Part shown: in pieces, positions 8,265-17,239 of the stretch | Numbering within the stretch: the first letter of the stretch is position 1 | How the letters are laid out: the number at the start of each line of letters is the position of its first letter | Source: Flavobacteriaceae bacterium PS02293 | GTDB taxonomy: Bacteria; Bacteroidota; Bacteroidia; Flavobacteriales; Weeksellaceae | Direction of reading: 5' to 3' | Length of the DNA: 64,000 bases | Assembly (NCBI GenBank): GCA_029960045.1 | Contig: JASCOV010000003.1 | Location: forward strand, 62,001-126,000 | Made by a program: the position numbers and the translations under genes | The notes under the pieces: model-generated | The model's input: only the letters and a program-made list of their open reading frames with translations | What the model was told of the DNA's origin: nothing | The model's database searches: none

Positions 8265-9041
8265 ATGAACACATTTAAATTCTTATCCTTAGCAGCACTG
8301 ACCACCTTTTTTATTTCTTGCAGCGACAGCAAATCGACCGCAGATGATGGCAATAAAGAGCAGACAAAAACAGAGGCAAAGCAAAATAATGATTTTTCGA
8401 CAGGAATCTACACGGCAACATTGCCTTGCGCAGATTGTATGGGAATCGAAAACTATATTACCTTTCAAAAAGATAACAAAGCGGTTAAAAGCACCTCGTA
8501 TTTAGACAGCGATGGTACTTCTGAGAACGAGTATGGTACCTGGACAAAGAATGATGATATTATTGAACTATCCATCGCAAATTCGCCCACAGAATATTAT
8601 TTGGTAAAACCCAATAAAACCTTGGTAAGACTCGATGCTGATAAGAAAGAAGTAAGCGGAGAATTAGCCAAAAATTATATTTTTAAACAAATAAAAGCAT
8701 ATACGCCGGCCCAGTTGAATGGTACGTATCATAGCAACACCAGTGAGAAAGGATACAACGAAATCCTGACATTGACATCTGAAAACGACAGTATTTACTC
8801 AGTAAAAATTTCATTTACGGGTGCTGCGAAAGGGTGTACGTTTGAAGGAAAAGGAAAGTTAGTGAATAATCAGATTGATGTTGATTTAAAAACCATCAAT
8901 AAAGATTTAAAAGGGACGATAACTATTTTATTTAAGGAAAATACAGCTGAAGTATTTACTTCCAAATTTGAAGATAGATTCGCATTAAATTACTTTTGTG
9001 GTGGCGGTGCAAGTTTAGCCGGAGATTATCATAAGAAATAG
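8265..9041 (+). CDS. NlpE-like lipoprotein, copy 1
   Basis: A 258-residue predicted outer-membrane lipoprotein. The signal peptide ends in the lipobox FISC (Cys19). Residues 47-140 match the NlpE N-terminal beta-barrel domain (YTATLPCADCMGI) with its CxxC pair Cys55/Cys58, known in Escherichia coli NlpE for sensing copper or surface stress. A second part (about 145-258) contains GTYHSN...GCTFEGKGKLVNNQ and a further Cys pair. It differs from copy 2 at 31 positions. Conserved TATTTTAG (8178-8185) upstream may be its -7 element. Copper or redox function is by family analogy only. Confidence 0.8.
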   Translation: MNTFKFLSLAALTTFFISCSDSKSTADDGNKEQTKTEAKQNNDFSTGIYTATLPCADCMGIENYITFQKDNKAVKSTSYLDSDGTSENEYGTWTKNDDIIELSIANSPTEYYLVKPNKTLVRLDADKKEVSGELAKNYIFKQIKAYTPAQLNGTYHSNTSEKGYNEILTLTSENDSIYSVKISFTGAAKGCTFEGKGKLVNNQIDVDLKTINKDLKGTITILFKENTAEVFTSKFEDRFALNYFCGGGASLAGDYHKK

Positions 9042-9175
9042 CATAATAAAGGTTTTATAAATAGCCTCGGTAAAAAACTTCGGTTGATGCATGGAAGTCC
9101 ATTAACGAAAGTGTAGCTGAACATAAGGTTATTCAGCATTATATATTTTACCCTAAAAATTTTTAAAAAAATGGA

Positions 9176-9206
9176 AGAGACTTCCAGAAAGGTCTCTTTT
9201 TTTTGC
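9176..9206 (+). terminator. terminator of lipoprotein copy 1
   Basis: Stem AGAGAC (9176-9181) and GTCTCT (9192-9197) followed by a run of T. The same hairpin design recurs at 19176 and 20373. Confidence 0.75.
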
Positions 9207-9246
9207 TCGTGGTTTTCATCCGTTTTTTCAAAAATTCACAAATCCA

Positions 9247-9747
9247 TTAGTATTTTATCGACACAATTTCAAACTGCTTTTCCGCTTTTCCCAATTTCAA
9301 TGTCACGCGATCGCCGACCTTTCTGTCCATAAAGGTTTTCGCAATAGGAGAGGTAAACGCTATTTTCCCTTCTGCAACATTTGCCTCATCCACACCCACG
9401 ATTTGATAATGCTGGATTTTGGGATCGGAGTCAACTTTAAAGTACACTTCAGCACCGAACTTCACTATATTTTTGGGTTGTTTGGCAAGGTTAACAATTT
9501 TCGCAGACGAAATTCGATCGAGTAACAATTGCAATTTCGCGTTGATTAAATTTACGGCAATGCGATTTTCATTCTCGTCCGAAATCGAGGTATTGTCGCG
9601 CTCGTGAATCATTTGGTCACGTTCGGCGAGTAACTGACCGTATCCGACCTCTGTAACGAAGTTTACCGTACCGCGCGGTAAATCGGCACGGGGCGGAATC
9701 ATCGGAATTTCCTCCTGATCACCCTCTTTCACAAATCCCCTACTCAT
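9247..9747 (-). CDS. GreA/GreB-family transcription elongation factor
   Basis: A 166-residue protein with the GreB-like opening MSRGFVKEGDQEE and PPRADLP. An N-terminal antiparallel coiled coil follows (about 35-95, with acidic DENENR at its tip region). The C-terminal FKBP-like domain (about 100-166) holds VGVDEANVAEGKIAFTSPIAKTFMDRKVGD. Family members bind the secondary channel of RNA polymerase and stimulate cleavage of backtracked transcripts. It stands alone on the minus strand between the lipoprotein and the Crp/Fnr gene. It is a cargo paralogue, since the housekeeping GreA would normally be elsewhere. Confidence 0.88.
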   Translation of the reverse strand: MSRGFVKEGDQEEIPMIPPRADLPRGTVNFVTEVGYGQLLAERDQMIHERDNTSISDENENRIAVNLINAKLQLLLDRISSAKIVNLAKQPKNIVKFGAEVYFKVDSDPKIQHYQIVGVDEANVAEGKIAFTSPIAKTFMDRKVGDRVTLKLGKAEKQFEIVSIKY

Positions 9748-10060
9748 ATATTCCAGTTATACATTTATTCTGTTACACTTAAAATTATTGATATGTTTTG
9801 AGTTAAAAAACCACCAGATAAACATAACCGTTTTAAGGCTATAAAGGTTGCAAACCTGTTTCGAAAAGCACTTAACTACAAAGTGCGCAATTCAGACAAC
9901 CGCTGTTTAGCCGCAATTGTTTCATTGTCTGCAATGTAAATATACATTTTTTAAGGAACTTCGCATTCTTCAGACGCAAGAATAAAATCTTTACAAAATG
10001 CACAATTATTTTTCGCACCGCCACTCAAGCAGCATCTCTGTCTGTACTTTGATATCTTTT
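9748..10060 (-). other. 313-bp gap with a cysteine-rich reading frame
   Basis: No conventional gene. On the minus strand an open frame ending at 9951 reads about 36 residues, RCCLSGGAKNNCAFCKDF...SEECEVP, with five cysteines but no ATG start. It directly follows the Crp/Fnr stop. It may be a remnant or a tiny metal-binding peptide using a non-ATG start. Confidence 0.25.
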
Positions 10061-10621
10061 CTAAACCTCACTTCTGATCCTACTCAAAGTTTCCTGAGAA
10101 ATGCCAAGATAAGAAGCTATCATCCCAAGCGGAGCACGCAAAAGTATATCCGAATTATCTTCTAAAAGCTGAATATATTTTTCCCTTGCCGTCATATACT
10201 GCAAAGAATTGATGCGCCTTTCCATATTCGACATCAGTAGCCCCAACACACGGCGACTGAAATTGGCGATGGTAAGCGAAGTTTCGCAGAGTTCTTCCAT
10301 TTTCGAGTAAAGGAAAAAGACAACTTCACTGTCTTCTATCGCTTCAATGGAATGCCGCGCCGGAATTTTCTCAAAAATGGTGTCTTTATTGGCCAGAATG
10401 CTGTTTTCAGGATAAAAATTGGTGGTGATGTCTTTTCCTTTTTCAAAAAAAAACGAGCGCAGAAGTCCTTTTTCTACAAAATACACCTTGCGGTTTAAAG
10501 TGTTTTGATCGCTGATAACGGTACCCTTTTTCACAGAAATTTTTTCGGTCTGGGTGTTCAGAAAACTGCGGATATCATCGTCGATGGTGATGTAGGTGGC
10601 AAGCATTTCGGGAAAAGTCAT
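10061..10621 (-). CDS. Crp/Fnr-family transcription regulator (cargo)
   Basis: A 186-residue protein: cyclic-nucleotide-binding-like beta roll (about 20-120, with KKGTVISDQN and KGKDITTNFYPENS), dimer helix, and a C-terminal HTH with recognition helix in GMIASYLGISQETLSRIR. No Fnr-type N-terminal cysteine cluster is seen, and the cAMP-binding RxS signature is absent, so the ligand is unknown. The protein ends soon after the recognition helix, slightly short for the family. Three neighbouring promoters carry TTGAC-N4-RTCAA boxes of the Crp/Fnr type, making it the obvious candidate activator. That link is inference. Confidence 0.85.
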   Translation of the reverse strand: MTFPEMLATYITIDDDIRSFLNTQTEKISVKKGTVISDQNTLNRKVYFVEKGLLRSFFFEKGKDITTNFYPENSILANKDTIFEKIPARHSIEAIEDSEVVFFLYSKMEELCETSLTIANFSRRVLGLLMSNMERRINSLQYMTAREKYIQLLEDNSDILLRAPLGMIASYLGISQETLSRIRSEV

Positions 10622-10639
10622 CAGGATTCAATTTGTACA

Positions 10640-10675
10640 AAAATAAAAATAATGCCACACAAATGAGGCATTATT
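10640..10675 (-). terminator. terminator after the hydrolase gene
   Basis: Stem AATAATGCC (10648-10656) and GGCATTATT (10667-10675), followed on the minus strand by a T-rich tail. It lies between the hydrolase stop and the Crp/Fnr start and separates the two units. Confidence 0.7.
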
Positions 10676-10702
10676 CACAAACTAAACATTAAAAATAAAC
10701 TA

Positions 10703-11701
10703 TTAAAAATCAATCTCTTGTAACAACCTGAAAAGTTCGTCATACACTTTTATGCGCACCGGTTTTCTGGAAAGCACCAAATCGTGAATGCCGCCTTTTA
10801 CGGGAACTATCGTGACATTCCCCTTAAAATTTTCAGCATTTTTATGAATATCATTCACGTTCAGGATGATATCGGTGGTCGTTACTTCCTCATTCCAGAC
10901 TTTGGGATAGCCCGATTTTTCAGAATGCATCACCAATACCGGAACCTTGAGTTCTACATTGCGGATGTCTCTCTGTGCACGGTGAATAGCGCGGATAAAG
11001 CCAAAATTCACTTTCCCGTTGGCATTGGGTTTCAGTTTTAAATCATAATTCCATTCGCCCTTGAAATTTTTATGTAGGCTTTCACCGTATAACGTGGAAA
11101 ATCCACCGCCAATTTTCGTGTCAGGATAATGTTTTCCCAAACCACTGATGATGGGAACCCCAATTTTTTTTGCCATAAACCCCATATTGAAATCGTAAAA
11201 CGGACTGTTCACCCAAAGTCCGGCAATGTTCGGATTTTCAGTATGATATTTCATATACCGTGTCGTAATCAAGCCGCCGGTTGAGTGTCCTGCCAACAGA
11301 ATTTTGTTATGATTTTCGGCAGCAATGATTTTTAAAGCCTCATCGATTTCGGCATTGTACTCGTCCAGATTTCTGACATTGTTAAAAGTTTGATGCGGCA
11401 AATAAGAACGCCCATATTTTCTTAAATCCAAAGCATAAAAGTCAAACCCTTTTTCATTGAATTTTTCTGCCATTTCTGCCTGAAAAAAATAATCGTTAAA
11501 CCCGTGAATATACAACACTGCTTTATGGGTGGGACTTTCCGCTTTTTTACGGATGACTGTTGCGGTAACTTTTCCTTCGTAATCGTTTGGAAAATTCAAT
11601 GTTTTCTGCTCAAAACCGTTTCCCAAAATATCCGGCTTATATTCCTGCGAGAAGAAAAACCCCGAAAGGAAAATCAGCAGCAGTAAAAAGTTCTTTTTCA
11701 T
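10703..11701 (-). CDS. secreted alpha/beta hydrolase, S33/monoacylglycerol-lipase-like
   Basis: Translation from ATG 11701 gives 332 residues with a Sec signal peptide (MKKNFLLLLIFLSGFFFSQ). A longer open frame adds 19 residues of no signal character. The fold shows the oxyanion segment LYIHGFNDY, the nucleophile Ser in LLAGHSTGGL (GxSxG) and the catalytic His in GGIHDLVL near the C-terminus, as in lysophospholipase/monoglyceride-lipase-like enzymes. Export plus location beside an oleate hydratase suggests it frees fatty acids from lipids outside the cytoplasm, which is inference. Its promoter carries Crp-like box A. Confidence 0.8.
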   Translation of the reverse strand: MKKNFLLLLIFLSGFFFSQEYKPDILGNGFEQKTLNFPNDYEGKVTATVIRKKAESPTHKAVLYIHGFNDYFFQAEMAEKFNEKGFDFYALDLRKYGRSYLPHQTFNNVRNLDEYNAEIDEALKIIAAENHNKILLAGHSTGGLITTRYMKYHTENPNIAGLWVNSPFYDFNMGFMAKKIGVPIISGLGKHYPDTKIGGGFSTLYGESLHKNFKGEWNYDLKLKPNANGKVNFGFIRAIHRAQRDIRNVELKVPVLVMHSEKSGYPKVWNEEVTTTDIILNVNDIHKNAENFKGNVTIVPVKGGIHDLVLSRKPVRIKVYDELFRLLQEIDF

Positions 11702-11721
11702 TGTCCAGTTGTTTGTTAACG

Positions 11722-11766
11722 CAAAGTTCGGGCTTCTTTTGAAATTTGGCTTTGACATTTATCAAA
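11722..11766 (-). promoter_or_regulatory. Crp/Fnr-box promoter of the hydrolase (site A)
   Basis: Palindrome TTTGACATTTATCAAA (11751-11766), one mismatch from symmetry. A 7-of-8 match to the -7 consensus, GAACTTTG, sits at 11722-11729 on the minus strand. The palindrome centre is 29.5 bp from the edge of the -7 element, identical to the spacing at 14716-14760 and 18674-18718. No -33 element is seen, as expected if an activator replaces it. Confidence 0.6.
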
Positions 11767-11791
11767 AAAAACGCCCGGAAATTTCCGGACG
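11764..11791 (-). terminator. terminator of the oleate hydratase-dehydrogenase unit
   Basis: Stem of CCGG-containing arms (11772-11791, GTCCGGAAATTTCCGGGC-like) followed on the minus strand by eight T. The T run overlaps the edge of site A, so the units are tightly packed. Confidence 0.75.
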
Positions 11792-11812
11792 CTCTTTCTA
11801 TAATGAAAACTT

Positions 11813-12712
11813 CTATTTCAAAAAGTCTTTACCCTGAAAAGTCGGGTTGGGATATTTATAAAAACCTTCGCCGCTGGAAACGCCAAGTTTTCCGGCATCG
11901 ATAAACTGATTTTTCAGCACGTTGACAAATTTCATTTTTTCCTCATTTCCTGAGCGTTCCGCTTCGGTTTTAAAAATGTGGTATACGGTTCCCAAACCAA
12001 CCACATCCAAAATACCGAACGGTCCTATTGGCGAACCGGTTCCGAGCATCCAGGTTTTGTCGATGGTTTCAATGTCCGCAACGCCTTTCGCATATAAAGT
12101 GATTCCTGAACTCAACAGCGGCACCAAAAGCGTATTGAGAATGTAGCCAGGCTGTTCTTTTTTCAGTGGCAGCGCAATCATTCCGATTGATTTGGCGAAT
12201 TCCACGAGTGTTGCAAATACTTCGGGATCGGTCTTTTCAGTGCCCATAATTTCCGCCGTGTTGTGTTTCCAGATTTCGTTGGCGAAATGCAAAGCGAGAA
12301 ATTTTTCCGGCCTTCCGGTTTCATCCATCAATAAACTTGGCAAAAGCGTGGAAGTATTGGTGGCAAAAATGGTTTTTTCGGGGGCGATTTTGGATAAATT
12401 TCTGTAAAATTCCTTTTTAATGCCGATACTTTCCGGAATGGCTTCAATCAGCAGATCCGCATCGGAAACCGCGTCGTGAAGGTTGATTGAAAACTGCAGT
12501 TTTTGATAGGCTTCTTCCAGTTTTTCGGATGAAATCTGCAGGTCCGATTTGTATCGGGGCAGAAAAGTGTCAATCAGTTTTTTGGATTTTTCAATGGCTT
12601 CCCCATTGATGTCGTAAATGGTCACGTCATAGCCGTGCAGTGCGGATTGGAAAGCAATTTGCGAACCCAAAACGCCGCTTCCGGCTACGGTAATTTTTTT
12701 TATTGTTGTCAT
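11813..12712 (-). CDS. 3-hydroxyacyl-CoA dehydrogenase family protein
   Basis: A 299-residue NAD-dependent dehydrogenase. An N-terminal Rossmann fold begins VAGSGVLGSQIAFQSALHG with the acidic NAD-binding end strand VTIYD. The catalytic His is in LALHFANEIWKHN (about 140). The C-terminal helical domain (about 190-290) includes GYILNTLLVPLLS and the GILDVVGLGT segment. Family members oxidise 3-hydroxyacyl-CoA or related hydroxy acids, and single-domain forms serve short-chain substrates. It follows oleate hydratase by 65 bp on the same strand and probably shares its transcript, which suggests work on hydroxy-fatty-acid products; that link is inferred. Confidence 0.85.
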   Translation of the reverse strand: MTTIKKITVAGSGVLGSQIAFQSALHGYDVTIYDINGEAIEKSKKLIDTFLPRYKSDLQISSEKLEEAYQKLQFSINLHDAVSDADLLIEAIPESIGIKKEFYRNLSKIAPEKTIFATNTSTLLPSLLMDETGRPEKFLALHFANEIWKHNTAEIMGTEKTDPEVFATLVEFAKSIGMIALPLKKEQPGYILNTLLVPLLSSGITLYAKGVADIETIDKTWMLGTGSPIGPFGILDVVGLGTVYHIFKTEAERSGNEEKMKFVNVLKNQFIDAGKLGVSSGEGFYKYPNPTFQGKDFLK

Positions 12713-12777
12713 TTTTTTTTAAATTTTAGAAAACCTTAGAGGTATTCAAAACCTATAAGGCTTTTCAGGTTAAATAA

Positions 12778-14685
12778 TTACTCCCCTTCTTGCTTATGCT
12801 CAAAGAGACTTTTTAGTTTGTCCCACTGCTGCGCGAAAAAACCATCGGCTTCGTCGTGCGAAATTTCCGGCAGAATATGCTCGAAATAGGTATCCTTCAA
12901 AACTTTATTCAGAATTCCGCTGCCCGGAAAACCTTTGCCGTCGTTCAAAGTATTGGCGGCTTTTAACAAATGACGGATGTCGTATTGTAACGGATTGATA
13001 TCAGGGACCTGTTTGTTACTGTCAAGAAGTTCATAAACCGCAATTCTTGCCGTTCTTACTGAACTTTCCATTGTAAAAACTACATCGTTATTGGTTTCCA
13101 CAAACTGTCCTACCAGTCCGAGATTCACACAGCCATCGGGAACAACCTGTGGACGGTCACCTTTTGCACGCGGTAAAAACATGGAAGTGATATACGGCAT
13201 GTAAGAGGTTTTCACGATCGTATTTTCTATGATATTATCCAGTTCATTTTCAATTCCTAAATGATAGGCCAACTCTGCCAAAATCTCGTTTCCAGTACAT
13301 TCCGGCATTGTTTTCTGAACGTAATTTCCTTTTTCGTCCATCAGCAAAGCATACACCCAGATGACCAAAACATCATCCGGCTGATTCGGGAAATGAGGCT
13401 GTCTGTTGCAGGTAAAACTCATCACCCAGTTGCTGTCGGTAATCGAAATAATACCTCCTGTAACGGTTTTGCGGGAATAGGGATCGTTCACCGAATACTC
13501 TTTTAGTTTTTCTACAAAAGCAGACGGTTTACAGGTAAGCGTTGCCGACATCCATGCCGATTTGGAAACATCGGAATTGAATTTTTCAGGTTTGCCAAAA
13601 ACTTCAGATTTTTTTGCCAGATTGTTCCAAACTGTCCATCCTTTTGATTTTCCGGAATTTTCTTTGGTAAAATCTACCAAGGGTGCCGTAACATTATCGC
13701 CGTAGCGTGTGTCTTCCGTCATAGAGCCGGTTGTGACGATCACAAAATCATTTTCGCGTACTGCAATGTTCACTTCAGAACCGTTCTGTTCGGTAATAAT
13801 ATTTCTGACAGTTTTTTTATCGCCTGCGATTTCGATATCCAGGTCTTTTACCACGGTATCAAACTGAATTTTGACGCCCAGTTCCTGTAAATGTTTCCGT
13901 AAAGGAACTACGAAGGTGTCATACTGATTGTATTTTGGAAAAACCAGCGAGGAAAGGTCATTCAAACCGTCAATAGCGTGCAGGAAACGGTGAAAGTACA
14001 GTTTGAGTTCCAGTAAACTCTGCCAGTTTTCGAAAGCAAACATGGTGCGCCAAAACCACCAAAAATTACTTTCTAAAAATGTTTCGGAAAACCAGTCTTC
14101 TATGGTTAAATCATCCAGTTCTTCCTTTTTCGCGAGCAGAAGTTTCATCACCGCCCACTGGTCTTTTTTGCTAAGCCCGAATTTGCTGAAATCCTTTACT
14201 TCGCCTTTGTTGTGAATGAGCCTTGCTTTGGAATGGTTGCGGTCGTTGTCGTTTACAATCCGGTATTCATCGAGCACGGAATAAGGCTTGGGAAGTTCCA
14301 AAGCGGGAATATCCTGAAACATATCCCAGAAATTTTCGTAGGTAAAATCCATTTCACGTCCGCCGCGAATAATGTATCCGGTTTGTGCGTTTCCGGAGCC
14401 GTCCAAAGAACCGCCTTCAATTTGGAGTTTTTCCAAAAAAGTAATATTTCCGGCAGGAATTTGGCCATCCCGAATGAAATAATAGGCAGATGAAAGTCCG
14501 GCGATTCCGCTACCTACAATATAAACTTTGCTGTCTTTAAATTTGCCGTCCGGAAGTCCTATATTTCTTTGGTAATTCCCAATCTGATCGGGAAAAGGCA
14601 TTGTGTCGGTGGGAACATTCTGCAGGCGCGTTTGGCTTGCATCGGGTTGATGATTGACTTTTCTGTGATTTTCGGTTGTGTTCAT
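12778..14685 (-). CDS. ohyA: oleate hydratase (FAD-dependent fatty-acid hydratase)
   Basis: Adds water to the cis-9 double bond of oleate and similar acids, giving 10-hydroxy fatty acids. Known roles are detoxification of host or environmental unsaturated fatty acids. The 635-residue length suits the family. The FAD-binding motif is [14 protein letters not shown] (about 53-67), followed by EGGSLDGSG (90-98) and the family signature [17 protein letters not shown] (107-123) with the proposed catalytic acid Glu111. It is closest in look to the characterised Elizabethkingia enzyme. No signal peptide, so it acts in the cytoplasm or at the inner membrane surface. Its promoter has Crp-like site B. 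Confidence 0.96.
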   Translation of the reverse strand: MNTTENHRKVNHQPDASQTRLQNVPTDTMPFPDQIGNYQRNIGLPDGKFKDSKVYIVGSGIAGLSSAYYFIRDGQIPAGNITFLEKLQIEGGSLDGSGNAQTGYIIRGGREMDFTYENFWDMFQDIPALELPKPYSVLDEYRIVNDNDRNHSKARLIHNKGEVKDFSKFGLSKKDQWAVMKLLLAKKEELDDLTIEDWFSETFLESNFWWFWRTMFAFENWQSLLELKLYFHRFLHAIDGLNDLSSLVFPKYNQYDTFVVPLRKHLQELGVKIQFDTVVKDLDIEIAGDKKTVRNIITEQNGSEVNIAVRENDFVIVTTGSMTEDTRYGDNVTAPLVDFTKENSGKSKGWTVWNNLAKKSEVFGKPEKFNSDVSKSAWMSATLTCKPSAFVEKLKEYSVNDPYSRKTVTGGIISITDSNWVMSFTCNRQPHFPNQPDDVLVIWVYALLMDEKGNYVQKTMPECTGNEILAELAYHLGIENELDNIIENTIVKTSYMPYITSMFLPRAKGDRPQVVPDGCVNLGLVGQFVETNNDVVFTMESSVRTARIAVYELLDSNKQVPDINPLQYDIRHLLKAANTLNDGKGFPGSGILNKVLKDTYFEHILPEISHDEADGFFAQQWDKLKSLFEHKQEGE

Positions 14686-14715
14686 AATTAATTTTTTTGT
14701 AGATTAATGATGACT

Positions 14716-14760
14716 CGAAGGTACGACCGCAGGTTTTTTTATCTTTTGACATTTGTCAAA
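14716..14760 (-). promoter_or_regulatory. Crp/Fnr-box promoter of oleate hydratase (site B)
   Basis: Palindrome TTTGACATTTGTCAAA at 14745-14760, flanked by further T and A. TACCTTCG at 14716-14723 on the minus strand matches the -7 consensus TAnnTTTG in 7 of 8 positions. Centre-to-edge spacing is 29.5 bp, as at sites A and C. The start codon lies 31 bp past the -7 element. Confidence 0.65.
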
Positions 14761-14795
14761 AAGTGATTTTAACTGAAAGGAGCAAAGTTTGATAG

Positions 14796-14825
14796 GAGTT
14801 AGAGGTTACAGGTTAGAGGTTAGAG
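14796..14825. repeat. GGTTAGA-type heptamer microsatellite
   Basis: About four tandem units of AGAGGTT/ACAGGTT between the export operon terminator and the oleate hydratase operator. No gene lies in 14761-14908. Confidence 0.6.
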
Positions 14826-14908
14826 AAAGCGTGCTAGAACATCCACTAGTTAAGAAATTCTTTACCATAAATTTAGATTAGATTTATTTCGTACATCCTC
14901 TCAAAAAC

Positions 14909-14940
14909 AAAAAAAACGTCCGGAAATTGCTTCCCGGACG
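14909..14940 (-). terminator. terminator of the export operon
   Basis: Stem CGTCCGGAA (14917-14925) and TTCCCGGACG (14931-14940), followed on the minus strand by a run of eight T. It lies 30 bp past the ABC-2 permease stop. Confidence 0.8.
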
Positions 14941-14969
14941 AACAAACAAACTATAAAGAAATGAAAACT

Positions 14970-16223
14970 TTATATTTCTTGCGGTGTTGAGCCGTTTTCT
15001 TTGAGGTTATTTTCTGATGCTGTAATTTCATCAAAATCATCGCTTTCATCATCTTCTGAAATATGGTATTTTTTGTAGAGTGAGTTGATTTTAATTTTAA
15101 GCGCAATCCATCCTAATACAAAATACACTAACGCCAGGATCAAAAGATGGATGAAGTATTTTTGGGTTAAATAATCCGAACCACGCTCCACAACCATGAT
15201 TTTTAATGCCTCGAGATAAGGCGTCAGGGGAATAATGGAATTGAAATACTGCACCAACTGAGGCATCGCCGACGTGGGCCACGTAAATCCACTTACGATG
15301 AACGCCGGAGAAGCAATCACCATCAGATATTGTGTCGCCTTCAGCGCGTCAGGAACCAGAATACTGAACAGCACGCCCAAATTGGTAGATGCCACCACGA
15401 AAATTGCGGTTAGCAGAAAAAAGTTGGGCACATTCACCGGTGACGGAATTTTAAAATAAAGGCTGCACAGGTAGAAAAAGAGGATATTGAAATTAGCAAA
15501 AACCCATACCGGAAGGCATTTTATCGCCATCACCAAAATCGCATATTTGTGTTTACCGGCAAAATCACGTTTAAAACTATCGCGCTTGAATTCCTCAGCA
15601 AAAGTCACGGCCATTGCCATCAAAATTACCTGCTGCAGTACCACCGCCATCATCGCGGGCCACATAAAAATCAGGTAATTACTCGTGGTGTTAAACAGCG
15701 TGATGTAATTGGCTTTAAACGGTTCGTACTGGGTTTTCGCAATTTCGGCATTCATGCCTTTTCTCTGCAGCCCCTTGATCTCTGCACCTGCCGAAAATGT
15801 TCCCAAGATCTGCTGAATCGCTTTCGTAGCAAAATTGGCGGTGAGTACATTGGACGTGTTGACGTAAACCGTAATTTCAGGATACTTTTTCTGAAGCATC
15901 AGCGCCTCAAACCGTTCCGGAATGATGACAACAGCAGCCGCTTCGGTTTTAATGACCTCATCTTTCAGGGGAGCCGGCTCATCGATATAATTCAGGACTT
16001 TAATGGTGTGATTGTCCTCAAACATTTGGGTTACCTGGTCGGAAAGCGGTGTTTTATCGTGGTTGATGAGGATCACCGGAATATTTTCAACCTTCCCTTT
16101 TTTATACGTGAACCCAATGAGCAATGCGTAGAATGCCGGTGCCATAAAAAACACCGAAAGCATGGTTTTGTTGGTAAAAAAGAGCCGAAATTCTCTTATC
16201 AGTAAATATGTTAACTGTTTCAT
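14970..16223 (-). CDS. ABC-2 type membrane permease of an export system
   Basis: A 417-residue protein like E. coli YhhJ/YbhR. One N-terminal membrane helix (about 20-40) leads into a large periplasmic domain (about 45-185), followed by five more helices (from NYLIFMWPAMMAVVLQQVIL to LALVYFVLGWIALKI). The C-terminal tail is acidic. ABC-2 permeases form a channel powered by a separate ATPase, but no ATP-binding-cassette gene exists in this operon, so the ATPase must come from elsewhere or is lost. It is third in a TolC-HlyD-permease operon, 26 bp behind the HlyD gene. Substrate unknown; lipids are suggested by context. Confidence 0.88.
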   Translation of the reverse strand: MKQLTYLLIREFRLFFTNKTMLSVFFMAPAFYALLIGFTYKKGKVENIPVILINHDKTPLSDQVTQMFEDNHTIKVLNYIDEPAPLKDEVIKTEAAAVVIIPERFEALMLQKKYPEITVYVNTSNVLTANFATKAIQQILGTFSAGAEIKGLQRKGMNAEIAKTQYEPFKANYITLFNTTSNYLIFMWPAMMAVVLQQVILMAMAVTFAEEFKRDSFKRDFAGKHKYAILVMAIKCLPVWVFANFNILFFYLCSLYFKIPSPVNVPNFFLLTAIFVVASTNLGVLFSILVPDALKATQYLMVIASPAFIVSGFTWPTSAMPQLVQYFNSIIPLTPYLEALKIMVVERGSDYLTQKYFIHLLILALVYFVLGWIALKIKINSLYKKYHISEDDESDDFDEITASENNLKENGSTPQEI

Positions 16224-16249
16224 TTTTAATAGAATAAAAATTCCGTCAC

Positions 16250-17206
16250 TTATTTTAAAACCACATTGGAGTTCACCAGAATATTACCCAATTGGGCTCG
16301 ATTATCTGGAATTACTTTAATCTCATAAACCGCATCTTCAGGATTATAATCCGGAAAAGCCGTCGTAATATCGGCGTATTTTGCCAATTGTTTGATGGAA
16401 ACAATGCGCCCGGTAATTTCTTTTTGGTTGTAATTTACGACCATTTTTACGGTTTTCCCTTTTTGATAAGATGAAATTTTACTTTCCGGAACGGTGAATC
16501 TGAAATAAGTCGTGTCCGGAATATAGCCTGAAAAAAGCGCAAAACCGGCAGTCGCGAGTTCTCCTTTGTTCAAAGAAACTGTTTCGATTTCCATATCGTT
16601 TGTAGCGATCACGTACCTTTCAGAATAAGCCACATTCGCTTCCTGCAGCGCGCCCATCGCCTGATTGGCCTGTCCTTCCGCCATTTCTATTTTTTCGTAT
16701 CGCGTACCGATCTGAACGTCGTGGAGTTCGGCATTTGCAGCGTCCAACTGTGCTTTAGCGCCTTGGTATTTCGCAAAGGCTTCATCATAATTTTGTGGCG
16801 AAAGCAGGCTGTCGCGGTACATATTTCTTGCCCTATTGTACGCTTTCTGCGCATACTGGTACTGCTCCTGAAGCCCTTTTTGTTTGGCTCTCAACTGTCG
16901 CATTTGGTCGGCGGTAGCACCGTTTCTTGCCATTTGAGCCTGTGCCTTGGCTGCGGAAGTCGCCCCCTTTGCCTGTGCGATTTTTGCAGAAACTTCAGGC
17001 ACATCGAGTTTTGCCAGCGTATCCCCGGCTTTTACGGTTTGCCCCTCTTCCACATAAATTTCCAGTATTCTACCGGTTACTTTTGGTGAAAAAGTAATGA
17101 GGTCTTTTCTGGTTTTACCTTCAATGGCACGTTCTGCGGGCTTTTCGCTGCAATTGACCAAAGTTAACAGGGTAAGAACAGAAAGTATTTTTGATGTAGA
17201 TTTCAT
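16250..17206 (-). CDS. HlyD-family periplasmic adaptor lipoprotein
   Basis: A 318-residue membrane-fusion protein linking inner-membrane permease and TolC. The signal ends in LVNC (Cys19), so it is a lipoprotein. The barrel-sandwich half-motif VTGRILEIYVEEGQTVKAGDTLAKLD (about 43-68) precedes an alpha-hairpin coiled coil rich in Ala and Gln (about 70-170). The second lipoyl half and beta-barrel follow, with GYIPDTTYFRFTVPESKISSYQKGKTV. It resembles YhiI/YbhG-type adaptors that pair with ABC-2 permeases. It is second gene of the operon, 33 bp behind TolC. Confidence 0.9.
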   Translation of the reverse strand: MKSTSKILSVLTLLTLVNCSEKPAERAIEGKTRKDLITFSPKVTGRILEIYVEEGQTVKAGDTLAKLDVPEVSAKIAQAKGATSAAKAQAQMARNGATADQMRQLRAKQKGLQEQYQYAQKAYNRARNMYRDSLLSPQNYDEAFAKYQGAKAQLDAANAELHDVQIGTRYEKIEMAEGQANQAMGALQEANVAYSERYVIATNDMEIETVSLNKGELATAGFALFSGYIPDTTYFRFTVPESKISSYQKGKTVKMVVNYNQKEITGRIVSIKQLAKYADITTAFPDYNPEDAVYEIKVIPDNRAQLGNILVNSNVVLK

Positions 17207-17239
17207 TTCGTTTGCTTGTTTTTTAATTTTTTTAATTAA

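Larger units (their letters stand above)
8042..9206 (+). repeat. 1.16-kb direct repeat, copy 1
   Basis: Similar to 19242-20401 from the leader (GTGCGGGTAGTGAAGC versus GTGCGAGTAGTTAAGC), through the lipoprotein gene, to the GAAGAGAC...GTCTCT terminator. The copies lie in the same orientation and flank about 10 kb of cargo. Similarity starts right at the IS3 end. Confidence 0.85.

Noticed and set aside
14796..14825. GGTTAGA repeats as a regulatory array
   Set aside because: Only about four units, upstream of site B and away from any promoter element, so most likely a simple microsatellite.
15549..16205. 218-residue plus-strand frame
   Set aside because: Antisense shadow of the ABC-2 permease gene, no family character.
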